Assembly: GCF_022712275.1 (NCBI RefSeq)
Contig: NZ_JALAGU010000011.1
Location: 17,189-81,188 of the forward strand
Origin: Corynebacterium sp.
GTDB lineage: Bacteria > Actinomycetota > Actinomycetes > Mycobacteriales > Mycobacteriaceae
DNA length: 64,000 bases
Direction: 5' to 3'
Shown: one piece after another, positions 40,627-48,974 of the stretch
Numbering within the stretch: the stretch's first letter is position 1
How the letters are laid out: each line of letters starts with the position of its first letter
Translations under genes and position numbers: made by a program
Notes under the pieces: model-generated
Seen by the model: the letters and a program-made list of their open reading frames with translations, nothing else
What the model was told of the DNA's origin: nothing
The model's database searches: none

Positions 40627-41316
40627 CTAACCCACCACGCCCTTCTCGATCTCGGCGAGGTGGGCCAGCCGGTCGGCGTCCCCGTCGGTGGACAGCACCA
40701 CCGAACCACCGGCGAACAGGGGGAGGAGCCGGTCGACGAGACTGTCCGCGTCCTCCCATCCGGAGGTCACCGCGCGCACGTTCTCACCGCGGGAGGACGC
40801 GCGGGCCTGCAGCTCAGTACCCGTGATCTCCGCACCGACGGCGTCGATGAGCAGCACGGCGTCCGCCCCGGAGGGCGGGCCCGCGTAGCGGTCACCCTGC
40901 ACCCGCAGCTCCGGGGCCAGGTCGGTCACCCCGAAGGGCACCTCCCCGCCGGACTCCGCCACGCCGCGTCCGAAGGGGTCGGTGGAGACCAGGAGCACCT
41001 CGTCGGCGAGGTCGCTGTCGGCATCCGTGGTAATCACCGCTGCGGCGTCAGCGGCCGCGGGGGAGGAAGGGGAGCACACCGCCACCCCGGCCTGCCAACA
41101 GCCCAGCACCAGTGCCGCGGGCAGCCAGTCGGTCGGGCAGTCCACCACGACCACATCCCCCCGGCCCAACCCGAACTCGCCGGCGAAGAGATTGCCACCC
41201 TTGGCCGCCCAGTTCGCTGATGTCGCCGCGGACAGTTCCATACGCCCCCGGTCTGTGTACGTGGTGATGCGGGGCGAGGCGGCGTCGGTCGCCAGAAACG
41301 GGGCCATGAGATCCAT
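40627..41316 (-). CDS. TIGR03089 family protein (short AMP-ligase-like)
   Basis: A 229-residue protein matching the actinobacterial TIGR03089 family, which resembles the N-terminal half of AMP-forming ligases but lacks the catalytic C-terminal domain. Characteristic stretches are SPRITTYTDRGRMELSA, ANWAAKGGNLF, WLPAALVLGCWQAGVAV and VRAVTSGWEDADSLVDRL. ATG at 41316 is preferred to GTG at 41325 because TAGTGT lies 7 nt upstream. In M. tuberculosis a homologue sits beside the LCP-rmlD-wbbL genes, as here. Confidence 0.85.
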   Translation of the reverse strand: MDLMAPFLATDAASPRITTYTDRGRMELSAATSANWAAKGGNLFAGEFGLGRGDVVVVDCPTDWLPAALVLGCWQAGVAVCSPSSPAAADAAAVITTDADSDLADEVLLVSTDPFGRGVAESGGEVPFGVTDLAPELRVQGDRYAGPPSGADAVLLIDAVGAEITGTELQARASSRGENVRAVTSGWEDADSLVDRLLPLFAGGSVVLSTDGDADRLAHLAEIEKGVVG

Positions 41317-41323
41317 GCCCGTC

Positions 41324-41329
41324 ACACTA
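41324..41329 (-). promoter_or_regulatory. -10 element TAGTGT for the TIGR03089 gene (leaderless)
   Basis: TAGTGT on the minus strand ends 7 nt before ATG 41316, deciding the start. Confidence 0.5.
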
Positions 41330-41345
41330 GCGTCAGTTCACGGCA

Positions 41346-41963
41346 TCACAGGACAGGGCCCTCATCCACCGGTACTGCTTCACCGGACAGTGCGGGGCCG
41401 AGGATGACCAGCACCGCGAAGACCACCACCGTCACCAGCACCACGACGGTCACGGTCCGTGTCCAGCGGTCCGCCGCAGTGGCTGACCGCCGCAGGAACA
41501 CTGCAGTGACCAGCGCACCGACCAGGGCGCCGACGGTGTTGCAGATCAGGTCTGTGACGTCGGTGCGTCCCAGCGAGAACACGTACTGCGCGACTTCGAT
41601 GGCCAGACTCAGCCCTGCGGAGACCGACACCGCCGGCCATACCTTCCGGAAGACCACCGCCAGCAGCACGCCGACCGGGATGAAGAAGGCGACATTGCCG
41701 AGGATGTCGAAGGCCGCGTTGAAGGGATTCGAGGCGTCCGCGACAATCCCGAAGGGCTGAAGTCGCAGCTCCCGGACGCGCTGATTCTCCGGCTTCCACA
41801 GCAGGCCGATGGTGTAGAAGGACTTCAGACAGGTCAGTGCCACAACCACGGCCAGGTATCCGACCAGGGCCGCCCAGGTCCACGGGCGGGTCCGCACCTG
41901 GGAGGGCGGAACCGTCCTCGGTGCAGGCGGCGTGGGCATGCGGGTCAGTGTAGTGGCGGACAT
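41346..41963 (-). CDS. VanZ-like family membrane protein
   Basis: A 205-residue protein with five to six helices: about residues 28-47, 82-100, 104-122, 137-155 and 170-190. The VanZ-like core is ILGNVAFFIPVGVLLAVVF, then SLAIEVAQYVFSLGRTDVTD and LICNTVGALVGAL. VanZ relatives reduce teicoplanin or phosphonate sensitivity in some bacteria, but most members are uncharacterised. ATG at 41963 follows CTCCGGAGTC (a GGAG site); an inner ATG at 41939 is possible. Divergent from nnr. Confidence 0.85.
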   Translation of the reverse strand: MSATTLTRMPTPPAPRTVPPSQVRTRPWTWAALVGYLAVVVALTCLKSFYTIGLLWKPENQRVRELRLQPFGIVADASNPFNAAFDILGNVAFFIPVGVLLAVVFRKVWPAVSVSAGLSLAIEVAQYVFSLGRTDVTDLICNTVGALVGALVTAVFLRRSATAADRWTRTVTVVVLVTVVVFAVLVILGPALSGEAVPVDEGPVL

Positions 41964-42029
41964 GACTCCGGAGAGTAGCCCCGGGGGATGGCAGAAGCCT
42001 GGCAGTGCGCTGGCGCCGAATTGTGTCAG

Positions 42030-42035
42030 TACCGT
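42030..42035 (+). promoter_or_regulatory. -10 element TACCGT for nnr (leaderless)
   Basis: TACCGT ends 7 nt before ATG 42043, supporting that start over the in-frame GTG at 42034 that lies inside it. Confidence 0.5.
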
Positions 42036-42042
42036 GGATGTC

Positions 42043-43875
42043 ATGGACACTTCCACAGTCTTCACCGTCGACCAGATCCGCCAGGCTGAACAGCCCCTGC
42101 TGGCAGCCCAGAGCAGGACCGACGAGCTGATGCAGTCCGCCGCTGCCGGGGTCGCCGCCGCGGCACGGATGATGCTGGAGCGCAAGCCTGTCACGGGCCC
42201 CCAGACCTGCGTCCTCCTCGCTGTCGGCGGCGGGGGCAACGGGGGAGATGCCCTCTACGCCGGACGCGACCTCCTCGCCGACGGGTGGACGGTGGACGCC
42301 GTGCTGCTCGGCCGCGACCGGGACACCGGCGACGTGCGGGTCCACCAGGACGCGCTGGACGCCTTCGCCGCAGCCGGCGGCTCGGTCGTGGACTACAACG
42401 ACCTGTGGACGCAGCGACCCGCGCCCTACCGGCTGCTCATTGACGGGGTGCTCGGTATGGGCGGGGCCGGGGGAGTGGACCCTCGCTCGGCGACGGTGCT
42501 GGACCTGGCGAACCGGTGGCTGTTCCCTCTCCTGTCGGTCGACGTGCCCTCCGGCATTGACGCAGACACCGGTGCCGTGCCGGAGCCGGTGGATGCCCCT
42601 GACCCGTTCGGGGCCCGTGAGGTGCCGTTCCTGTCCCACGCCATCGCCGATGTGACCGTGACTTTCGGGGGGTGGCGCCGGGCACATGCGGTGAACGCCT
42701 TCTGCGGGCAGGTGCTGCTGGCCGATCCTGCGCTGGATGACGGCCGCTCCATCGGTGGGGAGCTGGGGGAGATCGACGCATGGTGGCGTCCTGAACCGGG
42801 CGTGCATGTCGGGTTCGCGGAGGCTGCCACGCCTACTGCCGACCCACGGGCGGAGTTCCCGTCCCGCGACCTGGGCGGCCGCTGGGACGCCTCAGGAGCC
42901 GGTCTGGAGACACCCGGCCTGCATGCCTCCCAGCTCCAGGGGCCGTCCGAACCCGGACCCTACGACGACAAGTACACCGGCGGCGTGGTCGGCGTGTGTG
43001 CGGGATCTTCGCGGTATCCGGGGGCGGCGGTGCTGGCCACCACCGGTGCCGTGCGGGCGACGAGTGCCATGGTGCGCTACATCGGCAGTGGCTCCCCGGA
43101 GGTCCTGCGGGCCACCCCGGAGGTCATCTGGTCGCCGACGGTGGCGGAGACCGGCCGGGTGCAGGCGTGGGTCGTGGGCCCGGGTTGCGGCACGGACGAG
43201 GACGCCGCCTCGGAGCTCGCCGAGCTGCTGGCCCGACCTGAGCCGCTGCTCATCGACGCCGACGCCCTGACCCTGCTCTCACAGCGCCCGGACCTGCGTG
43301 AGGCACTGATCGCCCGCTCTCCGGACGCCCGGGGAACCGCGCGTGACGACCGTCCGACACTGCTCACCCCGCACGCCGGAGAGTTCCGTCGGCTGGCGGA
43401 CGCCGTGAATGCTGCGCTGTCGGACGGTGCCGAACCTGTCTCTGACCCGGACACCGACCGCATCGCCGCAGTGGTGGCACTGTCCGAGGCCCTGCACTGC
43501 ACGGTGCTGCTCAAGGGGCGGCACACCGTCATCGCGCAGCGTCCTGACCTGTGCCCGGGAGGAGCTGCGGCGGGTACCCGGGTGACCTGTATCGACGCCG
43601 GGACGTCCTGGGGAGCCACGCCCGGCTCCGGTGACGTGCTCGCCGGGATCACCGGGGCGCTGATGGCGGAGTTCGCGGCGAAGTACCCCGTGGGCATGTC
43701 GACAGGTGCGGCCACCCAGGCGGTGGCGCTGCACGCTCTGGCCGCCGCTGTTGCCGCAGAGACCCCTGACGGCTGTGCCCCGACCTCGGCGTCGAGGATC
43801 GCGGACGCCGTGCCGCAGGCCTGGGCCCGCTCCGGCCCCTCCACCACGCGCCGCCGCTACCGTCCTGAGATCTGA
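42043..43875 (+). CDS. nnr: Bifunctional NAD(P)H-hydrate epimerase / ADP-dependent dehydratase
   Basis: Repairs hydrated NAD(P)H. The N-terminal YjeF_N epimerase (about 1-240) carries AVGGGGNGGDALYAGRDL, and DVPSGIDADTGAVPEP near 165. The C-terminal YjeF_C dehydratase (about 300-600) has YTGGVVGVCAGSSRYPGAA, LLTPHAGEF, VLLKGRHTVIA and the nucleotide-binding GATPGSGDVLAGITGALMAE. At 610 residues it is somewhat longer than usual, owing to an 80-residue linker between the domains (about 245-315). Divergent from VanZ; the next 255 bases carry no gene. Confidence 0.94.
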   Translation: MDTSTVFTVDQIRQAEQPLLAAQSRTDELMQSAAAGVAAAARMMLERKPVTGPQTCVLLAVGGGGNGGDALYAGRDLLADGWTVDAVLLGRDRDTGDVRVHQDALDAFAAAGGSVVDYNDLWTQRPAPYRLLIDGVLGMGGAGGVDPRSATVLDLANRWLFPLLSVDVPSGIDADTGAVPEPVDAPDPFGAREVPFLSHAIADVTVTFGGWRRAHAVNAFCGQVLLADPALDDGRSIGGELGEIDAWWRPEPGVHVGFAEAATPTADPRAEFPSRDLGGRWDASGAGLETPGLHASQLQGPSEPGPYDDKYTGGVVGVCAGSSRYPGAAVLATTGAVRATSAMVRYIGSGSPEVLRATPEVIWSPTVAETGRVQAWVVGPGCGTDEDAASELAELLARPEPLLIDADALTLLSQRPDLREALIARSPDARGTARDDRPTLLTPHAGEFRRLADAVNAALSDGAEPVSDPDTDRIAAVVALSEALHCTVLLKGRHTVIAQRPDLCPGGAAAGTRVTCIDAGTSWGATPGSGDVLAGITGALMAEFAAKYPVGMSTGAATQAVALHALAAAVAAETPDGCAPTSASRIADAVPQAWARSGPSTTRRRYRPEI

Positions 43876-44130
43876 CGCCCTGGGACCGGGAACTCCGGCT
43901 CTGGGCCCCAGGCGTCCTGCAGCTTGGCGCCGCGCACAATTCGACTGCACCTGTGGCGGTGACGGGAAAACCCGGCGCATTCCGCAAAGGTGTGTTTGAC
44001 CCATGGACCATGGACTCTGGGGGAGAGTGCGGGGCGGGGAGCCGCGACCGCACACACGCTGACCATCCATTCCTGCTCGATCCGGAATGTGTACCTGCTG
44101 ACTGGTACATCGGGGAGATACCGTCGCGCC
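43876..44130. other. 255-base region between nnr and the endonuclease-like pseudogene
   Basis: I see no gene here. It contains no clear terminator for nnr. At 44119-44124 it carries the TACCGT hexamer that would have driven the downstream pseudogene. Confidence 0.4.
44119..44124 (+). promoter_or_regulatory. -10 element TACCGT before the endonuclease-like pseudogene
   Basis: TACCGT ends 6 nt before ATG 44131, the usual leaderless spacing in this window. It marks the original start of the now frameshifted gene. Confidence 0.4.
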
Positions 44131-45075
44131 ATGCCCGTCGACCCGACCCGTTTCCGCCTGTTCTGCCGTCCACCACGGCAGAGCTTCGGGCCACGGGTAA
44201 GACCCACCGGAAGATCGCGAAGTCCCACGTCCGTGTGGAGTACGGCATGACGCCGTTCGTCGACGAAGAGTTGCTGGAGTTCCTCGCCCCCGCTGGGACC
44301 TCGAAGAACAATGCTCCGGAGTACATCATGCTCACCCCCCACCCGGCTGCTGGAAGTCCACAGGAGCAGTGCACGGGGATTCACGGGGACGCTGGAACGG
44401 CTCAATCAGCTCCGGTGTGCTGGTCCGGGAACAACGCTGTCCCACATGCTCGGTACTGTCGACGTGCCGGATTCTGCGCGCGACCGTCGACGGCAGGTAC
44501 CGGACCTGTCGGAGTTCCGCCCGGGATTCACCAGGGAGTTCATCCGCGCTATCCAGGTCAGTGACGCATTCCACCGGGCACTGGGACGTCAGTCTCCTAT
44601 GCACACAGGCGACCTGCGCGCACCTGGAGGTGTGGACGCGATCTTCGCCGGCCGCGTACTCGGGTACACCGACGTCGGTGCCGAATCTTCTCCCGAGACG
44701 CTGCTCCGACTTGCGGTCAGCGACCTCGCGCCGGGGCTGCGCAGTCAGATCCCGGTGTGGAAGGACGACGGGTCAAGGCTCCTGACGTCCTGTGACCTGG
44801 GGTGGGAGGATCGCCGGGTGTTCCTGTTCTACGACGGCGCGCACCATCTGCAGCGCATCCGGCGCAACCATGACTCGAAGGTGCCGGCTGCACTGCAGCG
44901 CGACGGTGGAAAGGTGCTTCGTCTGGTTGCCGAGGACGTGGCGGATGCGCATGCAGTCAGCGATCTCCGTGAGCGGGTGGCTGAGGCGCTGGGGCAGAGG
45001 GTTGGTGTCCTCGGACCCGGTCCTGCGTCATCGGAGAATTACGGTTCAGTGCGCTTTTGCGTAATTCTCCGATGA
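44131..45075 (+). pseudogene. Endonuclease-domain (DUF559-like) gene with compensating frameshifts
   Basis: The gene begins ATG 44131 (MPVDPTRFRLFCR). That frame stops at 44250. The natural continuation, TTAELRATGKTHRKIAKSHV and YGMTPFVDEELLEFL, lies in another frame from about 44170 to 44330. The first frame then resumes with TGTLERLNQL and TLSHMLGTVDV and runs to 45075. The C-terminal domain shows ESSPETLLRLAVSDL and VFLFYDGAHHLQRIRRNHD, as in the truncated relative at 29911-30420. Two opposite single-base shifts are the simplest cause. The last 15 codons run into the left arm and loop of the terminator hairpin. Ribosomal slippage is unlikely but untested. Confidence 0.55.
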
Positions 45076-45078
45076 CGC
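45025..45078. terminator. Bidirectional terminator, 19-bp perfect stem
   Basis: GCGTCATCGGAGAATTACG (45025-45043) pairs perfectly with CGTAATTCTCCGATGACGC (45060-45078) around a 16-base loop. It lies between the convergent endonuclease-like pseudogene and the LCP gene. The pseudogene stop lies inside it. No long T tract follows on either strand, so it may act as an intrinsic terminator only weakly; the length of the stem is exceptional. Confidence 0.7.
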
Positions 45079-45148
45079 AGCGCACACCCTCACGGCACCG
45101 CCGACCTGCGGGGCACCGGGAGTCCGGGCACCGGCAGGCGAGGCAGAG

Positions 45149-47002
45149 TCAGTTGACGCACATGGTGTCGGACTCGTTTGCGGTGATCGGCGCCTGATCC
45201 TCCTCAGAACCGGCGTCCATGGTGCCCGGGATCCCGATCGTCTCACCGGAGTAGTCGTCCCCGCTGTCGGAGGAATCGTCGGAATCGGAGCTGTCCAGAG
45301 TGCGGGTGTCGTCCTCGGTGGCGCCGGGACCGGAGTAGGTACCGGACAGGGTGACGCTGATCTGGCCTGCCTCCAGAGTCGGATCCTCGACGACCTGCAG
45401 GTCGCCGAGCTTCTTCGCCAGGTCGCGGGCGGCAGGGTCATTGACGTCGGCGACGTTCACCTGGCTTTCCGAGACGCCGGACTCGTCGTGGTTGCCGACC
45501 TCACCGACGGTGAAACCTGCACCGGCGACCAGGTCACCGACGCGGGTGGCCAGGCCGTCGACATTGCCGGCGTTGAGCACGGAGACAGTGGATGCCGCAG
45601 CGTCGTAGTCCGGGATGGACTCCTCGGTCGTCTCCTCGGAGTCTGACTCGTCGGAGTTGTCCTTGTCCTCGTCGCCGAGCAGCTCGTCGAAGAAGCCGCG
45701 GACCTGGCCCGGGTCGACCGTGACCACGGACTGGCCGTCCTCGCTGGTGCCGTCGATGCTGGTCACCGGAATCGTCTGGAAGGAGACGTTGCCGCCGGAG
45801 AGGTTCTGCATCTGGGTGGCCAGACCCATGATGTCCCATCCGGAGTCGATGGTCAGCGACCGGGAGACGGCGTCATTGAGCTTGCTGAGCTGGCCGGGGT
45901 TGGACAGCGTCTTCGCCGAGAGGATCTTGTTCGCCAGGCTGGCGAGGTAGGCCTGCTGGCGGGTGATGCGGTCCAGGTCACCGCGCGGCAGGTCGTGGCG
46001 CTGACGCACGAAGCTCAGGGCATTCGGACCGTCCAGGGTCTGCTGACCGGCGGGGAAGTTGGCACCGGACAGCGGCTCGTCGACCGGGTTGTTGAGGCAG
46101 ACGTCGACACCACCGACGGCATCGGTGAGCAGCACGAAGCCGAGCAGGCCGACCTCGGCATAGTGGTCGACACTGATGCCGGTGAGGTTGCCGATGGTTC
46201 CGATGAGCGCCTCGCGGCCCTTCTGGATACCTTCCTTGGAGACCTTGTCCTCGTCGTATTCTTCACCGTTGGCCGCGGCTTCATCGGCGGCGTCCTGCTC
46301 GTACTGCCACTTGGTGCTGCCGTAGACCGAGTTCAGCTTGACGTTGCCCAGATCATCACCACCGTCGACGTAGGTGTCACGGGGCAGGGAGACGGCGGTG
46401 GCGGAGGAGCCGTCGTTGGGGATACGGATGAGGATCATCGTGTCCGTACTGGTGGTCTCCTCCTCGCCGGCGCGGAGCATGTCGATTTCTTCCTGGGAGA
46501 GCGGGTTGCCTTTGGCGTCCGTGCGGGAGTCGATACCGACCAGCAGGATGTCGGTTGCACCGTCGGCCTGGTCGCCGAGGTCGAGTCCGCCGGTGGTGGC
46601 GAGGTTGTCGCCGAGCTTTCCGACGGTGGAGTAGCCGTAGCCGCCGCCGATCAGCAGCAGGACGGCGAGGATGCCGAGCACGACCTTCACCGGGGTGGGG
46701 CCGAGCTGCCGGTGGTCGCTGGGGCCGGACGAGCGGGAACGACGCGACGCCCGGGAGGACGCCGCGGCACGCCGCCTGCCCGACGAGGACGACGACGTGG
46801 AAGAAGAGGAAGACGACGAGGAGGTCGATCCTGAGGATCCCTCCGCCCGTCGTGAGCTGCGGGGCAGACGCGTCTGCCCGGGGCCTACCGCCTCACCCGG
46901 CGCCTCGCGGATACGTCGGGAGCGACGTTCGTTCGGGCGGGCATGGCGTCCGCGACCGTCATCGGACCGTGAAGTGCCGTCGGTCCGGTCGGAATCGCTC
47001 AT
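45149..47002 (-). CDS. lcpA: LytR-CpsA-Psr family cell-wall glycopolymer ligase
   Basis: Attaches arabinogalactan (or similar glycopolymer) to peptidoglycan at the outer face of the membrane. The 617 residues comprise a cytoplasmic basic tail with a 20-residue serine-rich run (57-74), one membrane helix (105-124), and the LCP catalytic domain (about 150-400). That domain has DILLVGIDSRTDAKGN, DTMILIRIPNDG, SLPRDTYVDGG and RQRHDLPRGDLDRITRQQ. The LytR_C domain (480-580) shows VSVLNAGNVDGLATRVGDLV. An acidic C-terminus follows. ATG at 47002 with GAAAGG upstream. Divergent from rmlD; same partners as M. tuberculosis Rv3267. Confidence 0.93.
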   Translation of the reverse strand: MSDSDRTDGTSRSDDGRGRHARPNERRSRRIREAPGEAVGPGQTRLPRSSRRAEGSSGSTSSSSSSSSTSSSSSGRRRAAASSRASRRSRSSGPSDHRQLGPTPVKVVLGILAVLLLIGGGYGYSTVGKLGDNLATTGGLDLGDQADGATDILLVGIDSRTDAKGNPLSQEEIDMLRAGEEETTSTDTMILIRIPNDGSSATAVSLPRDTYVDGGDDLGNVKLNSVYGSTKWQYEQDAADEAAANGEEYDEDKVSKEGIQKGREALIGTIGNLTGISVDHYAEVGLLGFVLLTDAVGGVDVCLNNPVDEPLSGANFPAGQQTLDGPNALSFVRQRHDLPRGDLDRITRQQAYLASLANKILSAKTLSNPGQLSKLNDAVSRSLTIDSGWDIMGLATQMQNLSGGNVSFQTIPVTSIDGTSEDGQSVVTVDPGQVRGFFDELLGDEDKDNSDESDSEETTEESIPDYDAAASTVSVLNAGNVDGLATRVGDLVAGAGFTVGEVGNHDESGVSESQVNVADVNDPAARDLAKKLGDLQVVEDPTLEAGQISVTLSGTYSGPGATEDDTRTLDSSDSDDSSDSGDDYSGETIGIPGTMDAGSEEDQAPITANESDTMCVN

Positions 47003-47099
47003 GCTTGACCTTTCATCAGTACGTGCCGCGGAAAACAGGGTGACAGTTCGCGGGGGAGTCTACTACCCGCCGCGGCGTTGTCCATGCAGGCGCCACAAG

Positions 47100-47105
47100 T
47101 ACCAT
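47100..47105 (+). promoter_or_regulatory. -10 element TACCAT for rmlD (leaderless)
   Basis: TACCAT ends 8 nt before the GTG at 47114, favouring that start over the in-frame TTG at 47078. Confidence 0.45.
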
Positions 47106-47113
47106 GGCCATCT

Positions 47114-47980
47114 GTGAATTCACTGACTCCCCACATCGCGGTCACCGGCGCTGCCGGACAGGTCGGCCGGGAACTTGTCGCTCCCGGCGGCACACCGCTC
47201 ACCCGGGAGACTCTCGATCTGGCGTCCTCCCCGGAAGAGCTTCGGGAGGCGGCGCTGCGCTGCTTCGCCGGGAAGGACGCGGTGATCAACTGCGCGGCGT
47301 GGACCGACGTCGACGGGGCAGAGGATCCGGCCAACCGGGCAGCGGTCGAAAGAGTCAACGCCACCGCACCCGGCGTCCTCGCTGAGGCCGCGTCCCAGGT
47401 CGGGGTGCGTTTCATCCACGTCTCCACCGACTATGTCTTCCCCGGTACGCCTCCGGAGGAGGGACGTGAGTGGAGGACCGACGACCCCACCGATCCCCTC
47501 AATGTGTACGGTGCGACGAAGGCTGCGGGGGAGAAGGCGGTTCTCGCCCACGGCGGAACCGTCGTGCGGACCGCCTGGGTGTGGTCGGGGCCGCACGCCC
47601 CGGGCCGTGATTTTGTGGCGACGATGGCTGGTCTGGCGGCGCGTGGGGTGGACCCGAAGGTGGTCGACGACCAGACGGGGCGTCCCACGTCCGCCGCCGA
47701 TCTCGCCGACGGTCTGTGGTCACTGTCACAGAAGGAGGGGGCGCTGCCGGGCGTCCTGCACTACACGAATTCCGGGGATCCGGTCACCTGGTGCGGGCTC
47801 GCGCGTGAGGTCTTCCGCCTGCTCGGCCATGATCCGGAGCGGGTCACGCCGTGCGGCTCGGACGAGTGGCCGGCGCCGGCGGCGCGTCCGGCATGGTCGG
47901 TGATGGACCTGGCCGCGTGGCGGGAGACGGTGGGCGAACCGCCGACGTGGCGTACGGCTCTGGCCCAGGGCCTGGACTAG
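47114..47980 (+). CDS. rmlD: dTDP-4-dehydrorhamnose reductase
   Basis: Makes dTDP-L-rhamnose, donor of the rhamnose in the arabinogalactan linker. The 288-residue product has the NAD(P)-binding AVTGAAGQVGREL (9-21), NCAAWTDVDGAE, the SDR catalytic pair in STDYVFPGTPPEEG (Tyr) and YGATKAAGEKAV (Tyr-x3-Lys). It ends with RPAWSVMDLAAWRE. The GTG start at 47114 is leaderless. It is followed at 11 bases by wbbL, the rhamnosyltransferase that uses its product. Confidence 0.94.
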   Translation: MNSLTPHIAVTGAAGQVGRELVAPGGTPLTRETLDLASSPEELREAALRCFAGKDAVINCAAWTDVDGAEDPANRAAVERVNATAPGVLAEAASQVGVRFIHVSTDYVFPGTPPEEGREWRTDDPTDPLNVYGATKAAGEKAVLAHGGTVVRTAWVWSGPHAPGRDFVATMAGLAARGVDPKVVDDQTGRPTSAADLADGLWSLSQKEGALPGVLHYTNSGDPVTWCGLAREVFRLLGHDPERVTPCGSDEWPAPAARPAWSVMDLAAWRETVGEPPTWRTALAQGLD

Positions 47981-47983
47981 GCT
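47978..47983 (+). promoter_or_regulatory. -10 element TAGGCT for wbbL (leaderless)
   Basis: TAGGCT overlaps the rmlD stop and lies 8 nt before the wbbL GTG at 47992. Confidence 0.45.
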
Positions 47984-47991
47984 GGTCGGTC

Positions 47992-48903
47992 GTGAACAAG
48001 CCACTCGCGATCATCACCGTGACCTATTCCCCCGGGGAGTACCTCGGGCGTTTCCTGGACTCCGTCCCGGCGGCGACGGCGCAGGGTGCTGTGGTGGTGA
48101 TGGCCGACAACGGCTCCACCGACGGTGCCCCGGAGGACGCCGCCGCTTCCCGTGACTACGTCGAACTGCTGCGTACCGGGGGAAACGTCGGCTACGGCGC
48201 GGGTATGAACAAGGGGATCGACGCGGTCCGTGCCCGTCGGGACGCCGGTGAGATCGACGACGAGTTCGTCCTCATCTCCAACCCGGACGTGGTCTTCACC
48301 CCGGGGTCGGTGGACCGGATGATCGAGGCTGCGAAGCGACACCCGCGGGCCGGGGCGGTCGGCCCGCTGATCCGGGAGACCGACGGCTCGGTGTACCCCT
48401 CGGCGCGTGCCGTGCCGACCCTGGGTTCCGGCATCGGCCACGCCCTGCTGGCCCCGGTCTGGAAGGACAATCCCTTCAGTCGTCGCTACCGGGACGACGC
48501 CGACATGTCGCAGGAGCGCATCTCCGGCTGGCTGTCGGGCTCCTGTCAACTGCTGCGGTGGGAGGCCTTCGACGCCGTCGGCGGCTTCGACGAGCGCTAC
48601 TTCATGTACATGGAGGACGTCGACCTGGGTGACCGGCTGGGCCGGGCAGGATGGGAGAACGTCTTCACCCCGACCGCCGAGATCGCCCACGCACGGGGCC
48701 ATTCAGCGTCCTCCCACCCGGAAATCACGGTGCCCGCCCACCATGATTCGGCCTACCGTTTCCAGGCTGACCGCCTCACCGCCTGGTGGCAGGCGCCGGT
48801 GCGCGCGGTGCTGTGGGCCGGGCTGAAGGTCCGCGGTGCGGTGACCCTCGCCCTGGCGACGCGGGCTCTACGGCAGCGGCACCGGGACAGCGCCGCCGGG
48901 TAA
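47992..48903 (+). CDS. wbbL: Rhamnosyltransferase (arabinogalactan linker, GT2)
   Basis: Adds L-rhamnose from dTDP-rhamnose to decaprenyl-PP-GlcNAc, forming the galactan linker on the cytoplasmic face. The 303-residue GT-A protein shows AIITVTYSPGEYL (5-17), VVMADNGSTDGA, GNVGYGAGMNKG, the DxD-type SNPDVVFTPGS, and the acceptor/base region GSCQLLRWEAFDAVGGFDE with FMYMEDVDLGDRLG. GTG start 47992. It stands between its donor synthase rmlD and manC, an order shared with mycobacteria. Confidence 0.94.
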   Translation: MNKPLAIITVTYSPGEYLGRFLDSVPAATAQGAVVVMADNGSTDGAPEDAAASRDYVELLRTGGNVGYGAGMNKGIDAVRARRDAGEIDDEFVLISNPDVVFTPGSVDRMIEAAKRHPRAGAVGPLIRETDGSVYPSARAVPTLGSGIGHALLAPVWKDNPFSRRYRDDADMSQERISGWLSGSCQLLRWEAFDAVGGFDERYFMYMEDVDLGDRLGRAGWENVFTPTAEIAHARGHSASSHPEITVPAHHDSAYRFQADRLTAWWQAPVRAVLWAGLKVRGAVTLALATRALRQRHRDSAAG

Positions 48904-48974
48904 TCTCATGGCCGTAGTGCCCTCACGCGCTCTTCCGCTATCTCTCCCCAGACGACGAAGGAACCGACCTTTCC

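Noticed and set aside
41932..42042. Upstream extension of nnr over the VanZ gene
   Set aside because: The family N-terminus and the TACCGT element place the start at ATG 42043.
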